From NCBI RefSeq assembly GCF_000761155.1, contig NZ_CP009533.1, forward strand, positions 62,001-126,000: a DNA stretch of 64,000 nucleotides, written 5' to 3'. The DNA is from Pseudomonas rhizosphaerae (GTDB taxonomy: Bacteria; Pseudomonadota; Gammaproteobacteria; Pseudomonadales; Pseudomonadaceae). Below, one piece after another: positions 8,208-15,165 of this stretch. Below the pieces are notes generated by a model. That model did no database searches, was not told the DNA's origin, and was given only the letters and a program-made list of their open reading frames with translations. The position numbers and the translations under genes are program-made. The stretch's first letter is position 1; every line of letters starts with the position of its first letter.

Positions 8208-8801
8208 TTACAGCGTGAAATCGCCTTCGGCAACCAGCTGGCTCAGGGGCAGGCGCGGGCTGGGCAGCTCGCGGCCTTGCAGGTACTCGGCCAGGGTAGC
8301 CTTGTCGCCCAGCTTGCCGATGGCCACGGCCGCGTGCAGCGCGTATTCAGCCGGGACTTTCAGCTCTTCGCGGGTCTTGTCCTGGTCGAAGCCGGCCATG
8401 CCATGGGTGTGCCAGCCGCTGATGCTGGCTTGCAGCGCCAGGTGAGCCCAGGCCGAGCCGGTGTCGAAGGTGTGCCACAGTGCAGGCGACTCTTCAGTCG
8501 CGCCGGGCGCGGTGAAGGTGGTTTTCGAGGCGATGATCACGATCGCCGACGAATGCTGTGCCCAGGAGCGGTTGAATTCATTGAGCAGGCCCAGGTAACG
8601 CTCCCAGTTCGGCGTGCCACGACGCGCGTAGAGAAAGCGCCAAGGTTGCGAATTGTAGGCCGAGGCGGCCCAGCGTGCGGCTTCGAAGAAGCTGAGCAGG
8701 GTGTCCTGTTCGATCTCGACCGGTTCGAACGCGCGTGGCGACCAACGATTGATGAATTGCTCGTGGATGGCATAGTCGGCGATACGGGGATTGGCGCTCA
8801 T
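8208..8801 (-). CDS. Nitroreductase-family flavoprotein
   Basis: A 197-residue FMN-dependent nitroreductase-fold protein. Early RWSPRAF and the following AARWAASAYNSQPWRFLYA (residues 43-61) form the FMN-binding segment; ALHAAVAIGKLGDK near the C-terminus is also typical. Family members reduce nitro groups, quinones or flavins with NAD(P)H; the substrate is unknown here. Two ATGs lie close together. MSANPRIADYAIHEQF (8801) is preferred for its AGGAA site and homolog-like start, whereas 8840 would add 13 unlikely residues. Confidence 0.9.
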   Translation of the reverse strand: MSANPRIADYAIHEQFINRWSPRAFEPVEIEQDTLLSFFEAARWAASAYNSQPWRFLYARRGTPNWERYLGLLNEFNRSWAQHSSAIVIIASKTTFTAPGATEESPALWHTFDTGSAWAHLALQASISGWHTHGMAGFDQDKTREELKVPAEYALHAAVAIGKLGDKATLAEYLQGRELPSPRLPLSQLVAEGDFTL

Positions 8802-8988
8802 GGCATTCCTGAATAAGAGAGTGATGGGTGACAGAGGCAAAACCTACTGCGAATCGATCGCGCCTGACAAGTGAAGCTTACCGGTAGTCGCCAAGGCTTG
8901 GCCCGTGGGTTACAGCGCACTAGACTGTCGGCCCTTTCAGGTACTGCCCCTACCTGAGCCGTCAATTTCGTACAGGACACTCGGTAAC

Positions 8989-9438
8989 ATGGCCGCCATC
9001 GTCGAACCCTTCTGGATGCGCAAGACGCTCGAGCAACTCGATCCGCTCGAGTGGGAGTCCTTGTGCGACGGGTGCGGCTTGTGCTGCCTGCAGAAGCTCG
9101 AGGACGAGGATGACGAGAGCGTCTACTACACCCGCGTGGCGTGCAAGATGCTGGACCTCAAGACCTGCCAGTGCAGTGATTACCCACGGCGCAAGCTCGA
9201 AGTGCCCGACTGCATCCAGCTGACGCCGGGCCAGGCTGACCAGTTCAAGTGGCTGCCGCCCACCTGCGGCTACCGCCTGGTCAGCCAGGGGCAGGACTTG
9301 CCGCTGTGGCATCATCTGGTCTGCGGTGATCGCGAACAGGTGCACAAACAGCGTATTTCGCAGTCTGGAAAAATGGTCAGCGAGAAGGATGTGAACGAAG
9401 ACGACTGGGAAGACTATCTGATCTTTCGGGCGGGCTGA
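8989..9438 (+). CDS. YcgN/UPF0260 cysteine-cluster protein
   Basis: A 149-residue soluble protein starting [23 protein letters not shown], the typical start of UPF0260. It has a cysteine cluster, [14 protein letters not shown], then [24 protein letters not shown] and a final [10 protein letters not shown]. The cysteines could bind a metal or Fe-S cluster; the role in the family is unresolved. An 84-base upstream extension is open but lacks a ribosome site. It ends facing the DUF2892 gene. Confidence 0.92.
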   Translation: MAAIVEPFWMRKTLEQLDPLEWESLCDGCGLCCLQKLEDEDDESVYYTRVACKMLDLKTCQCSDYPRRKLEVPDCIQLTPGQADQFKWLPPTCGYRLVSQGQDLPLWHHLVCGDREQVHKQRISQSGKMVSEKDVNEDDWEDYLIFRAG

Positions 9439-9483
9439 TCGAGCGCAGGGCTCATTTTGCGAAGGTCGATTCACACGGGTGAA

Positions 9484-9512
9484 GCGCATCCCCGCAGCGT
9501 GCAGGGGTGCGC
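9484..9512. terminator. Hairpin between converging ycgN-like and DUF2892 genes
   Basis: GCGCATCCCC pairs with GGGGTGCGC (one bulged base) around a 10-base loop. The position between two converging gene ends favours a terminator; T-runs are lacking. Confidence 0.4.
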
Positions 9513-9526
9513 CTGATACCGGACGC

Positions 9527-9892
9527 TTAGACCTTGGGGGTCACAGCTGGATCTTCACCGGTCACGGTCGCAGTGTCAGTGGCCGAATCGGCATTCTTCT
9601 TCAGGTTCAGCAGATCTTCGCCGGCGCGTTCGATCTTGTTGCGGATCTCTTCCAGATCGCTGCGACCTTTTTCGGCCAGCGACTTGGCCGCGCAGTGACC
9701 GCTCCAACCGCGAGCCAGGGCAGCGCCGCCGATGGCGAACTGGATCAGGCCGAAAATACCGCCGCGGCGCAGACCCTTGCCGATGGTGACGACGCCTACC
9801 AGCAACGAGCCGGCGCGTTCCCAGCCCTTGACGTTATGGTAGTCGGGCTGGGTAACGGATTTGATGACGTCCACGGTTTTGCTGTCGCTCAT
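9527..9892 (-). CDS. DUF2892 (YgaP-type) membrane-associated protein
   Basis: A 121-residue protein with the DUF2892 pattern: an N-terminal NVKGWERAGSLLVGVVTIGKGL and a second hydrophobic segment GGIFGLIQFAIGGAALARGW, giving two membrane-spanning stretches. A long charged tail rich in Lys, Glu and Ala follows. No enzymatic residues are visible. The ATG at 9892 has AGGAG 9 bases upstream and was chosen over a longer open frame reaching into the methyltransferase. Function is unknown. Confidence 0.82.
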   Translation of the reverse strand: MSDSKTVDVIKSVTQPDYHNVKGWERAGSLLVGVVTIGKGLRRGGIFGLIQFAIGGAALARGWSGHCAAKSLAEKGRSDLEEIRNKIERAGEDLLNLKKNADSATDTATVTGEDPAVTPKV

Positions 9893-9957
9893 GGTGAATC
9901 TCCTGATAGGGCAGTGATAACAAGCTGACTGCCAAATCGTCACGCTGTTCCATCGGC

Positions 9958-10428
9958 TTATTTGAATTTGGGCCCAGAACGTGTGTTGTTGCCCTTGGCA
10001 AGTCGATCGTAGAGCACGACGTTGACCGTGGCCGCCAGGTTCATGCAGCCGGTGGTGGGGATGTAGATGGTGTCTTCGCACCAGTCGCGCACGCTCTGGT
10101 CGAGGCTGCCGTCTTCGGGCCCGAAAATGTAGATGGCGCGGTCCGGGTGAGTGTACTCGGGCAGCGGGCGTGCGCCGTCGACCAGTTCCACGGCCACTGG
10201 CGTGCAGCCCAGGGGGATGATCTTCTGCAGGTCGTCGATGCCGATGAGCGGGATGTCGTAGTGAACCCGCTTGGTGTCGGTGACGAAATCACGCGCACGC
10301 TGGTAGCGCTTGCCGGTGTAGAACACCGAATTGACCCCGTAGCAACCGGCGGCGCGCATCACCGAGCCGACGTTTTCCGGGGATTTGGGGTTGAACAACC
10401 CGATGCAGCTGTACCGTTTGTTGGCCAC
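9958..10428 (-). CDS. SpoU/TrmH-family RNA 2'-O-methyltransferase
   Basis: A compact 156-residue SPOUT enzyme with motif 1 NPKSPENVGSVMRAAGCYG, motif 2 IYIFGPEDGSLDQSV and motif 3 YIPTTGCMNLAATVNVVLYD, together forming the SAM-binding trefoil knot. It has no extra RNA-binding domain, like the small TrmL-type members. The target RNA is unknown. I chose the GTG at 10428 (ANKRYSCIGLFNP). A TTG at 10440 would overlap the stop of the HNH gene as TTGA and is also possible. It is cotranscribed with the HNH gene. Confidence 0.88.
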   Translation of the reverse strand: MANKRYSCIGLFNPKSPENVGSVMRAAGCYGVNSVFYTGKRYQRARDFVTDTKRVHYDIPLIGIDDLQKIIPLGCTPVAVELVDGARPLPEYTHPDRAIYIFGPEDGSLDQSVRDWCEDTIYIPTTGCMNLAATVNVVLYDRLAKGNNTRSGPKFK

Positions 10429-10436
10429 GTGCTCGC

Positions 10437-10802
10437 TCAATCTTTTTTCATCAATCCGGCCAGGGCCGCGAAGGGGTTGTGGGTCGCCTTGGCGATGGTC
10501 GGGCTGCTGGTCGAACCTTCGGCGTAGTACTGCTGGTCGGTGTAGCGCGAATGTTCGTTGTCGTGGCAGTACAGGCACAGCAATTCCCAGTTGGAGCCGT
10601 CCTGGGGGTTGTTGTCGTGGTTGTGGTCGCGGTGGTGCACGGTCAGCTCGCTCAGGCGCTTGCCGGCGAACTCGCGGGCGCAGCGGCCGCACACGTGGGG
10701 GTACATGCGCAGGGCCTTGTCGCGGTAGCCGCTTTCGCGTTCGCGCTGGGCATCGGCCAGAATGCGATCGAGCTTGGCGGTATGGGGTGTGGACGAACTC
10801 AT
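10437..10802 (-). CDS. YajD-like HNH nuclease-family protein
   Basis: A 121-residue HNH protein. Zinc-coordinating CGRC (after YPHV) and CLYC flank the HNH core HHRDHNHDNNPQDGSNWELL, whose first His pair and Asn are intact. It matches the YajD group, present in many proteobacteria with no settled function; nuclease activity is inferred from the motif. GAGG sits 8 bases before the ATG at 10802, favouring it over the in-frame GTG at 10811. It is the first gene of a two-gene unit with the SpoU methyltransferase. Confidence 0.88.
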   Translation of the reverse strand: MSSSTPHTAKLDRILADAQRERESGYRDKALRMYPHVCGRCAREFAGKRLSELTVHHRDHNHDNNPQDGSNWELLCLYCHDNEHSRYTDQQYYAEGSTSSPTIAKATHNPFAALAGLMKKD

Positions 10803-10857
10803 GGGGTTCACCTCGGATAATGACGGTCAGGCGCTATATTAACGGTTTCCCTCGTCC

Positions 10858-10881
10858 GTAGGAGCGGTCCGTGGCCGCGAA
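10858..10881 (+). repeat. REP-like element
   Basis: GTAGGAGCGGTC followed by GGCCGCGAA matches the Pseudomonas REP pattern seen again at 11801-11854 and 50276-50301. A degraded partner (GACCGCCCC) lies at 10900-10908. It sits in the divergent region between the HNH gene and tcdA. Confidence 0.6.
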
Positions 10882-10925
10882 AAGCTCGGCGCATCCCATG
10901 ACCGCCCCTGTATCAGGCTGTGATG

Positions 10926-10938
10926 TATACTGCGCGCC
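10926..10938 (+). promoter_or_regulatory. Putative tcdA promoter -10 with GC-rich discriminator
   Basis: TATACT followed directly by GCGCGCC, identical over 13 bases to the element before rnd. It lies 21 bases before the tcdA ATG, the same distance as at rnd. Confidence 0.5.
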
Positions 10939-10959
10939 GGTTTTTTGAGGTGCCGCCCC

Positions 10960-11772
10960 ATGAGTACAGAAGATCCCCGTTTCGCCGGTATCGCCCGCCT
11001 GTATGGCCTGCAGGGCATGCAGCGCCTGCGTGATGCGCACGTGGCCATCGTGGGTGTGGGCGGCGTCGGGTCCTGGGCGGCGGAAGCGATTGCCCGCACC
11101 GGGGTGGGGGAAATCTCGCTGTTCGACCTGGACGATGTCTGCGTCAGTAACGCCAACCGTCAGCTGCATGCACTGGACAGCACCGTGGGCAAGCCCAAGG
11201 TCGAGGTGATGGCCGAGCGGCTGCGCGGCATCAACCCGGACTGCACCGTGCACGCGGTGGCTGATTTTGTCACCCGCGACACCATGGCTGAATACATCAC
11301 GCCGAACCTCGATTGCGTGATCGACTGCATCGACAGCGTGAATGCCAAGGCCGCGCTGATCGCCTGGTGCAAGCGGCGCAAGATCCAGATCATCACCACT
11401 GGCGGCGCCGGCGGACAGATCGATCCGACCCTGATTCAAGTGTGCGACCTGAACCGTACGTTCAACGACCCGCTGGCGTCCAAGGTGCGCTCGACACTGC
11501 GTCGCGACTATGGCTTTTCGCGCACGGTCACCCGTCACTACAGCGTGCCCTGCGTGTTCTCCACCGAGCAGCTGCGCTACCCCAAGCCCGATGGCAGCAT
11601 TTGTCTGCAGAAGAGTTTTGTCGGTGACGGGGTGAAGCTGGACTGCGCGGGGGGCTTTGGCGCGGTGATGATGGTGACGGCGACTTTTGGCATGGTGGCG
11701 GCGACCAAGGCGGTCGACAAGATCGTCGCCGGGGTGCGGCGGCCGGCGGATCGGGTCAAGGCGGGCGCCTGA
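10960..11772 (+). CDS. tcdA: tRNA threonylcarbamoyladenosine dehydratase
   Basis: A 270-residue E1-like (ThiF/MoeB family) protein. It cyclises t6A to ct6A at position 37 of ANN-decoding tRNAs using ATP. The nucleotide motif VAIVGVGGVGSWAAEAIARTGVG is at about residues 28-50 and the acidic FDLDDV follows. Cys-rich positions VIDCIDSVNAK and the C-terminal LDCAGGFGAVMMVTATFGM are typical. GAGGTG precedes the ATG at 10960. In E. coli this gene (csdL) follows csdA-csdE, which supply sulfur to it; here the csd pair lies immediately opposite, ending 100 bases away on the other strand. Confidence 0.94.
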   Translation: MSTEDPRFAGIARLYGLQGMQRLRDAHVAIVGVGGVGSWAAEAIARTGVGEISLFDLDDVCVSNANRQLHALDSTVGKPKVEVMAERLRGINPDCTVHAVADFVTRDTMAEYITPNLDCVIDCIDSVNAKAALIAWCKRRKIQIITTGGAGGQIDPTLIQVCDLNRTFNDPLASKVRSTLRRDYGFSRTVTRHYSVPCVFSTEQLRYPKPDGSICLQKSFVGDGVKLDCAGGFGAVMMVTATFGMVAATKAVDKIVAGVRRPADRVKAGA

Positions 11773-11800
11773 GGGGGTAGGGCAGGTGTAGCGCAGCGGT

Positions 11801-11854
11801 TTTTTCGCGGCCGCTGACCGCTCCTGCGTGGGAGCGGTCAGCGGCCGCGAAAAA
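11801..11854. repeat. Perfect 24-bp-stem hairpin made of two facing REP elements
   Basis: Arms 11801-11824 and 11831-11854 are perfectly complementary with a 6-base loop (TGCGTG). The core CGCGGCCGCTGACCGCTCC matches the REP-like elements at 10858 and 50276. The ends carry T and A runs, so the same element can act as a strong terminator for both converging genes, tcdA and csdE. Confidence 0.9.
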
Positions 11855-11873
11855 TCCTACCTGACCCTTAGGT

Positions 11874-12275
11874 TCACGCCAGCTCGCCCATCCGCTTCAA
11901 CACTGCATTCAGCCCATTGCTGCGCGAGGGAGACAGCTGGCGGCCCAGGCCCAGTTGCTCGAACCAAGCGTTAAGATCCAGCTCCCGCAGCGCCTGCGAC
12001 TCCAGCCCCTCGACCCGCACCAGCAGCAGCGCCAGCAAGCCGCGGATCATCCGCGCATCACTGGCTGCCTTGAAATGCCAGCGCTCGCCCTGCCGTTCGG
12101 CCACCAGCCACACCACACTTTCGCAACCGTGCACGCGATTGGCCTCCACTTTCTGCTCATCGGCAAGCGGCTCGAGGCGTTCGCCCCACTGCATCAGCAA
12201 CCGCGCGCGCTGCTCCCAACCGGCAGCCTGGGTGAAAACTTCCAATGCTTCTTGAGCCTGTGGACTCAACGTCAT
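11874..12275 (-). CDS. csdE: Sulfur acceptor protein CsdE (SufE family)
   Basis: A 133-residue SufE-fold protein. It accepts persulfide sulfur from the partner cysteine desulfurase on the conserved Cys51 (VHGCESVVW) and passes it on. The fold markers LEPLADEQKVEANRV and the C-terminal SPSRSNGLNAVLKRM are present. Its start overlaps the csdA stop by 4 bases, so the two are coupled. The csdA partner and nearby tcdA favour the Csd rather than the Suf system; a sufE label would describe the same fold. Confidence 0.9.
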   Translation of the reverse strand: MTLSPQAQEALEVFTQAAGWEQRARLLMQWGERLEPLADEQKVEANRVHGCESVVWLVAERQGERWHFKAASDARMIRGLLALLLVRVEGLESQALRELDLNAWFEQLGLGRQLSPSRSNGLNAVLKRMGELA

Positions 12276-13477
12276 ACGAGTATCTCCAGCGCCTTGTCCA
12301 AGCCCTCGAAAAACCGCTGCAGATCGCCCGAATCGTTGTACAGGCCAAGGGACACACGGATGCAGCCGGACAAACCCAAGTGCTTCATCAGCGGCATGGC
12401 GCAATGATGACCAGCGCGCACGGCGATACCCTGATCGGTCAGCAGGTGCGCCAGGTCGGCGTTGTGCACGCCCTCCACGACAAAGCTGGCCAACGCGACC
12501 TGCGGTGCGCCGAGCAGCTGAACGCCACTGCGCGCCCGCAACCCTGCCAGCAGTTGTGCATGCAGGCCTGCCTCGTGTTCTGCGACTGCCTGCGTATCCA
12601 GGCCGCTCAGGTAATCCAGAGTCGCGCCCAGGCCGATGACGCTGGCAATAGGCGGGGTACCTGCCTCATGGCCCAAAGGCGCGGGATGGAAGCTGGCGCT
12701 CTGATAATCAGCCTGGTGCACCATCTCGCCGCCGAACTGCCAGTGCGCCAGCTTCAGCAACGCTTCGCGGCGCCCATACAACACGCCGACGCCGTCCGGG
12801 CCGTACAGCTTGTGGCTGGAAAACACATAGAAGTCGCACTGCATGTGTTCCACATCATGGCGTCCGTGCACCACACCCTGGGCGCCATCCACCACCGTGG
12901 TCGCACCCTGAGCCCGAGCCAGCGCCAGCAGGGGCGAGAGCGGTTGCCACGCACCGAACACATTGGACAACTGACTCACTGCCAATACCCGAGTACGCGG
13001 TCCGATGATCTGCGCGGCCGCTTGCAGATCGACCACGCCGCTGGCTTCCAGTGGCAGAACCCGCAACGACAGGCCGCGACGCTTGGCCAATTGTTGCCAG
13101 GGCAGCAGGTTGGCGTGGTGCTCGGCGGCGCTGATCACCAATTCATCGCCTGGCTGAAACTGCTCGGCCAGGCCATAGGCCAGCAGGTTCAGGGCACTGG
13201 TTGCACCGTGGGTGAAAACGATCTGCTCCGCACTGCTTGCATTGAGCCACTGCGCGACCTTCTCGCGGCTGGCTTCGAACGCACGCGTGGCCAAGGAGCC
13301 AGGCAGATGCTGCGCGCGATGCACGTTGGCCGCACCCTGGGCGTAGTACTGGCCGATGGCGTCGATCAGGGCGTGTGGTTTCTGCGTGGTGGCAGCGCTG
13401 TCCAGGTAGGTCTGCTGCTGGTGTTGCAAGGCGGCGATGGCTGGGAAGTCAGAGCGCCAGGGGGAGGCGTGGAACAT
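12272..13477 (-). CDS. csdA: Cysteine desulfurase CsdA (SufS/group II)
   Basis: A 401-residue PLP enzyme that removes sulfur from cysteine. It has TYLDSAATTQKP at the N-terminus, AEHHANLLPW for the cofactor pocket, VVDGAQ, the Schiff-base Lys223 in SSHKLYGPDG, and catalytic Cys359 in AGHHCAMPLM within the short loop of group II enzymes. Length is normal. It sits directly upstream of csdE and downstream of dapD. Pairing with a SufE-like acceptor and convergent tcdA suggests service to tRNA modification or Fe-S supply. Confidence 0.92.
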   Translation of the reverse strand: MFHASPWRSDFPAIAALQHQQQTYLDSAATTQKPHALIDAIGQYYAQGAANVHRAQHLPGSLATRAFEASREKVAQWLNASSAEQIVFTHGATSALNLLAYGLAEQFQPGDELVISAAEHHANLLPWQQLAKRRGLSLRVLPLEASGVVDLQAAAQIIGPRTRVLAVSQLSNVFGAWQPLSPLLALARAQGATTVVDGAQGVVHGRHDVEHMQCDFYVFSSHKLYGPDGVGVLYGRREALLKLAHWQFGGEMVHQADYQSASFHPAPLGHEAGTPPIASVIGLGATLDYLSGLDTQAVAEHEAGLHAQLLAGLRARSGVQLLGAPQVALASFVVEGVHNADLAHLLTDQGIAVRAGHHCAMPLMKHLGLSGCIRVSLGLYNDSGDLQRFFEGLDKALEILV

Positions 13478-13532
13478 GGTCGAAGACCCCGGGCAAGAGG
13501 CCCGGCAGAGATGCCGGGCCCGATATCGCCAC

Positions 13533-14567
13533 TTAGTTGTGAGCGTGCAGCGCTTCGTTGAGTTCGATGGCCGACTTGTGGCTCTTGCACTCCACGGCGC
13601 CGGTGACCGAATTGCGACGGAACAGCAGGTCGGGCTGGCCCGCCAGGTCGCGCGCCTTCAAGGTCTTGACCAGTTGGTTCTGCTCGTCGAGCAGGGCCAC
13701 CTTGGTGCCCGCCGTGATGTACAGGCCGGCTTCGACGGTGTTGCGGTCGCCCAACGGGATGCCGATACCGGCATTGGCGCCGATCAGGCAGCCTTCACCG
13801 ACCTTGATCACGATGTTGCCACCACCGGACAGGGTGCCCATGGTCGAGCAGCCGCCGCCCAGGTCCGAGCCCTTGCCGACGAACACACCAGCCGAAACCC
13901 GGCCTTCGATCATGCCCGGGCCTTGGGTGCCGGCGTTGAAGTTGACGAAGCCCTCGTGCATGACGGTGGTGCCTTCGCCAATGTAGGCGCCTAGGCGGAC
14001 ACGGGCACTGTCGGCGATGCGCACACCGGCCGGTACGACGTAGTCGGTCATCTTCGGGAATTTGTCCACCGAGAACACTTCCAGCAACTCGCCCTTCAGG
14101 CGCGCTTCCAGCTGACGCTCACCCAGTTCGGCGAGGTCGACCGCGCCTTGGCTGGTCCAGGCGACGTTGGGCAGCAATGGGAAGATACCGGCCAGGTTCA
14201 GACCGTGCGGTTGGGCCAGACGGTGCGACAGCAGGTGCAGCTTCAGGTACGCCTCGGGCGTGGAGGTCAGCGCGGCGTCTTCGGCCAGCAGGGTTGCGAC
14301 CAGTGGCTTGTGGCTTTCGGCCAGGCGAGTGAGCAGGGCAGCCTGCGCCGGATCGACGTGCTTGAGTGCTTCGGCCAGTTGCGAAGCCTGGGTGTTGCTG
14401 AAGGTGATGGCCTGGTTGCCGCCGGTGTAGCTCAGCAGCGGGGCAATGGCATCGACCAGCGCGGCGGACGGGTTGGTCAGGGGCTGGGCGTAGAACACTT
14501 CCAGCCAGGTGCCTTGACGGTTTTGCGTGCCGACGCCGAAGGCCAGGCTGAACAGAGAATTGGACAT
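13533..14567 (-). CDS. dapD: 2,3,4,5-tetrahydropyridine-2,6-dicarboxylate N-succinyltransferase
   Basis: A 344-residue left-handed beta-helix acyltransferase. It adds succinyl from succinyl-CoA to tetrahydrodipicolinate in the succinylase route to meso-diaminopimelate and lysine. The N-terminal domain begins MSNSLFSLAFGVGTQNRQG. Hexapeptide repeats run from about residue 190 (VRLGAYIGEGTTVMHEGF ... GGGNIVIKVGEGCLIGANAGIGIPLG). The length matches the long Pseudomonas type rather than the 274-residue enteric form. The ATG at 14567 replaces a longer open frame that covers the ArsC-like gene. The next enzyme of the route, dapC, lies 4.7 kb away on the same strand. Confidence 0.95.
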   Translation of the reverse strand: MSNSLFSLAFGVGTQNRQGTWLEVFYAQPLTNPSAALVDAIAPLLSYTGGNQAITFSNTQASQLAEALKHVDPAQAALLTRLAESHKPLVATLLAEDAALTSTPEAYLKLHLLSHRLAQPHGLNLAGIFPLLPNVAWTSQGAVDLAELGERQLEARLKGELLEVFSVDKFPKMTDYVVPAGVRIADSARVRLGAYIGEGTTVMHEGFVNFNAGTQGPGMIEGRVSAGVFVGKGSDLGGGCSTMGTLSGGGNIVIKVGEGCLIGANAGIGIPLGDRNTVEAGLYITAGTKVALLDEQNQLVKTLKARDLAGQPDLLFRRNSVTGAVECKSHKSAIELNEALHAHN

Positions 14568-14602
14568 GGAATTACCTCGTGCAGAATGAGTGCGGGCCCG
14601 TG

Positions 14603-14950
14603 TCAGGCAAGGGCCGCTGCGTAGATGTCGGGCTTGAAGCCGATCACGGTCTTGTCGCCAAGCTGCAACACCGGGCGCTTGATCATCGAGGGCTGGGCGA
14701 GCATCAGCTCGATGGCCTTGGCCTGATCGATGTCGGCCTTCTGTTCGTCGGCAAGCTTGCGGAACGTGGTACCGGCCTTGTTCAGCACCACCTGCCAGCC
14801 GTGCTCGTCGCACCAGCGGGACAGGTGCTCGCGGTCGATGCCGACCGTCTTGTAGTCATGGAAGGCGTATTGCACCTGATGCTCGTCGAGCCAGGTGCGG
14901 GCCTTCTTCATCGTGTCGCAAGCCTTGATGCCATAAAGAATGTGCGTCAT
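14603..14950 (-). CDS. ArsC/Spx-family protein, YffB-like
   Basis: A 115-residue thioredoxin-fold protein with the YffB-type start MTHILYGIKACDTMKKARTWL; Cys11 is the single redox cysteine and TMKKA follows it as in the family. The segment LMLAQPSMIKRPVL holds the conserved Arg-Pro loop. Relatives are called arsenate reductase-like, but YffB members bind glutathione and are probably not true arsenate reductases. It lies 35 bases upstream of dapD, probably in one transcript. Confidence 0.9.
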   Translation of the reverse strand: MTHILYGIKACDTMKKARTWLDEHQVQYAFHDYKTVGIDREHLSRWCDEHGWQVVLNKAGTTFRKLADEQKADIDQAKAIELMLAQPSMIKRPVLQLGDKTVIGFKPDIYAAALA

Positions 14951-15165
14951 TGATCTAGGAGGGGCTACGAATGCGCCCCACTGCCTCCCGAAAACGAATC
15001 GGGGAATTATGCGGCATCGACTGTGACAGCGCCATGCTTGCGTGGCGGGGGGCTGGCGAGTGCTCGGTCGAGCGTTCGATAGGGTGCGACACTTCGGTTG
15101 CGCGCGAACATGTTGCAAACCGTTACCATGGCCACTGTCTGTCGATCCAAAGGAAGTCCTGCCCC

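Noticed and set aside
14603..14950. True arsenate reductase
   Set aside because: The sequence is YffB-like with no ars genes nearby; the arsenate label would rest only on fold.
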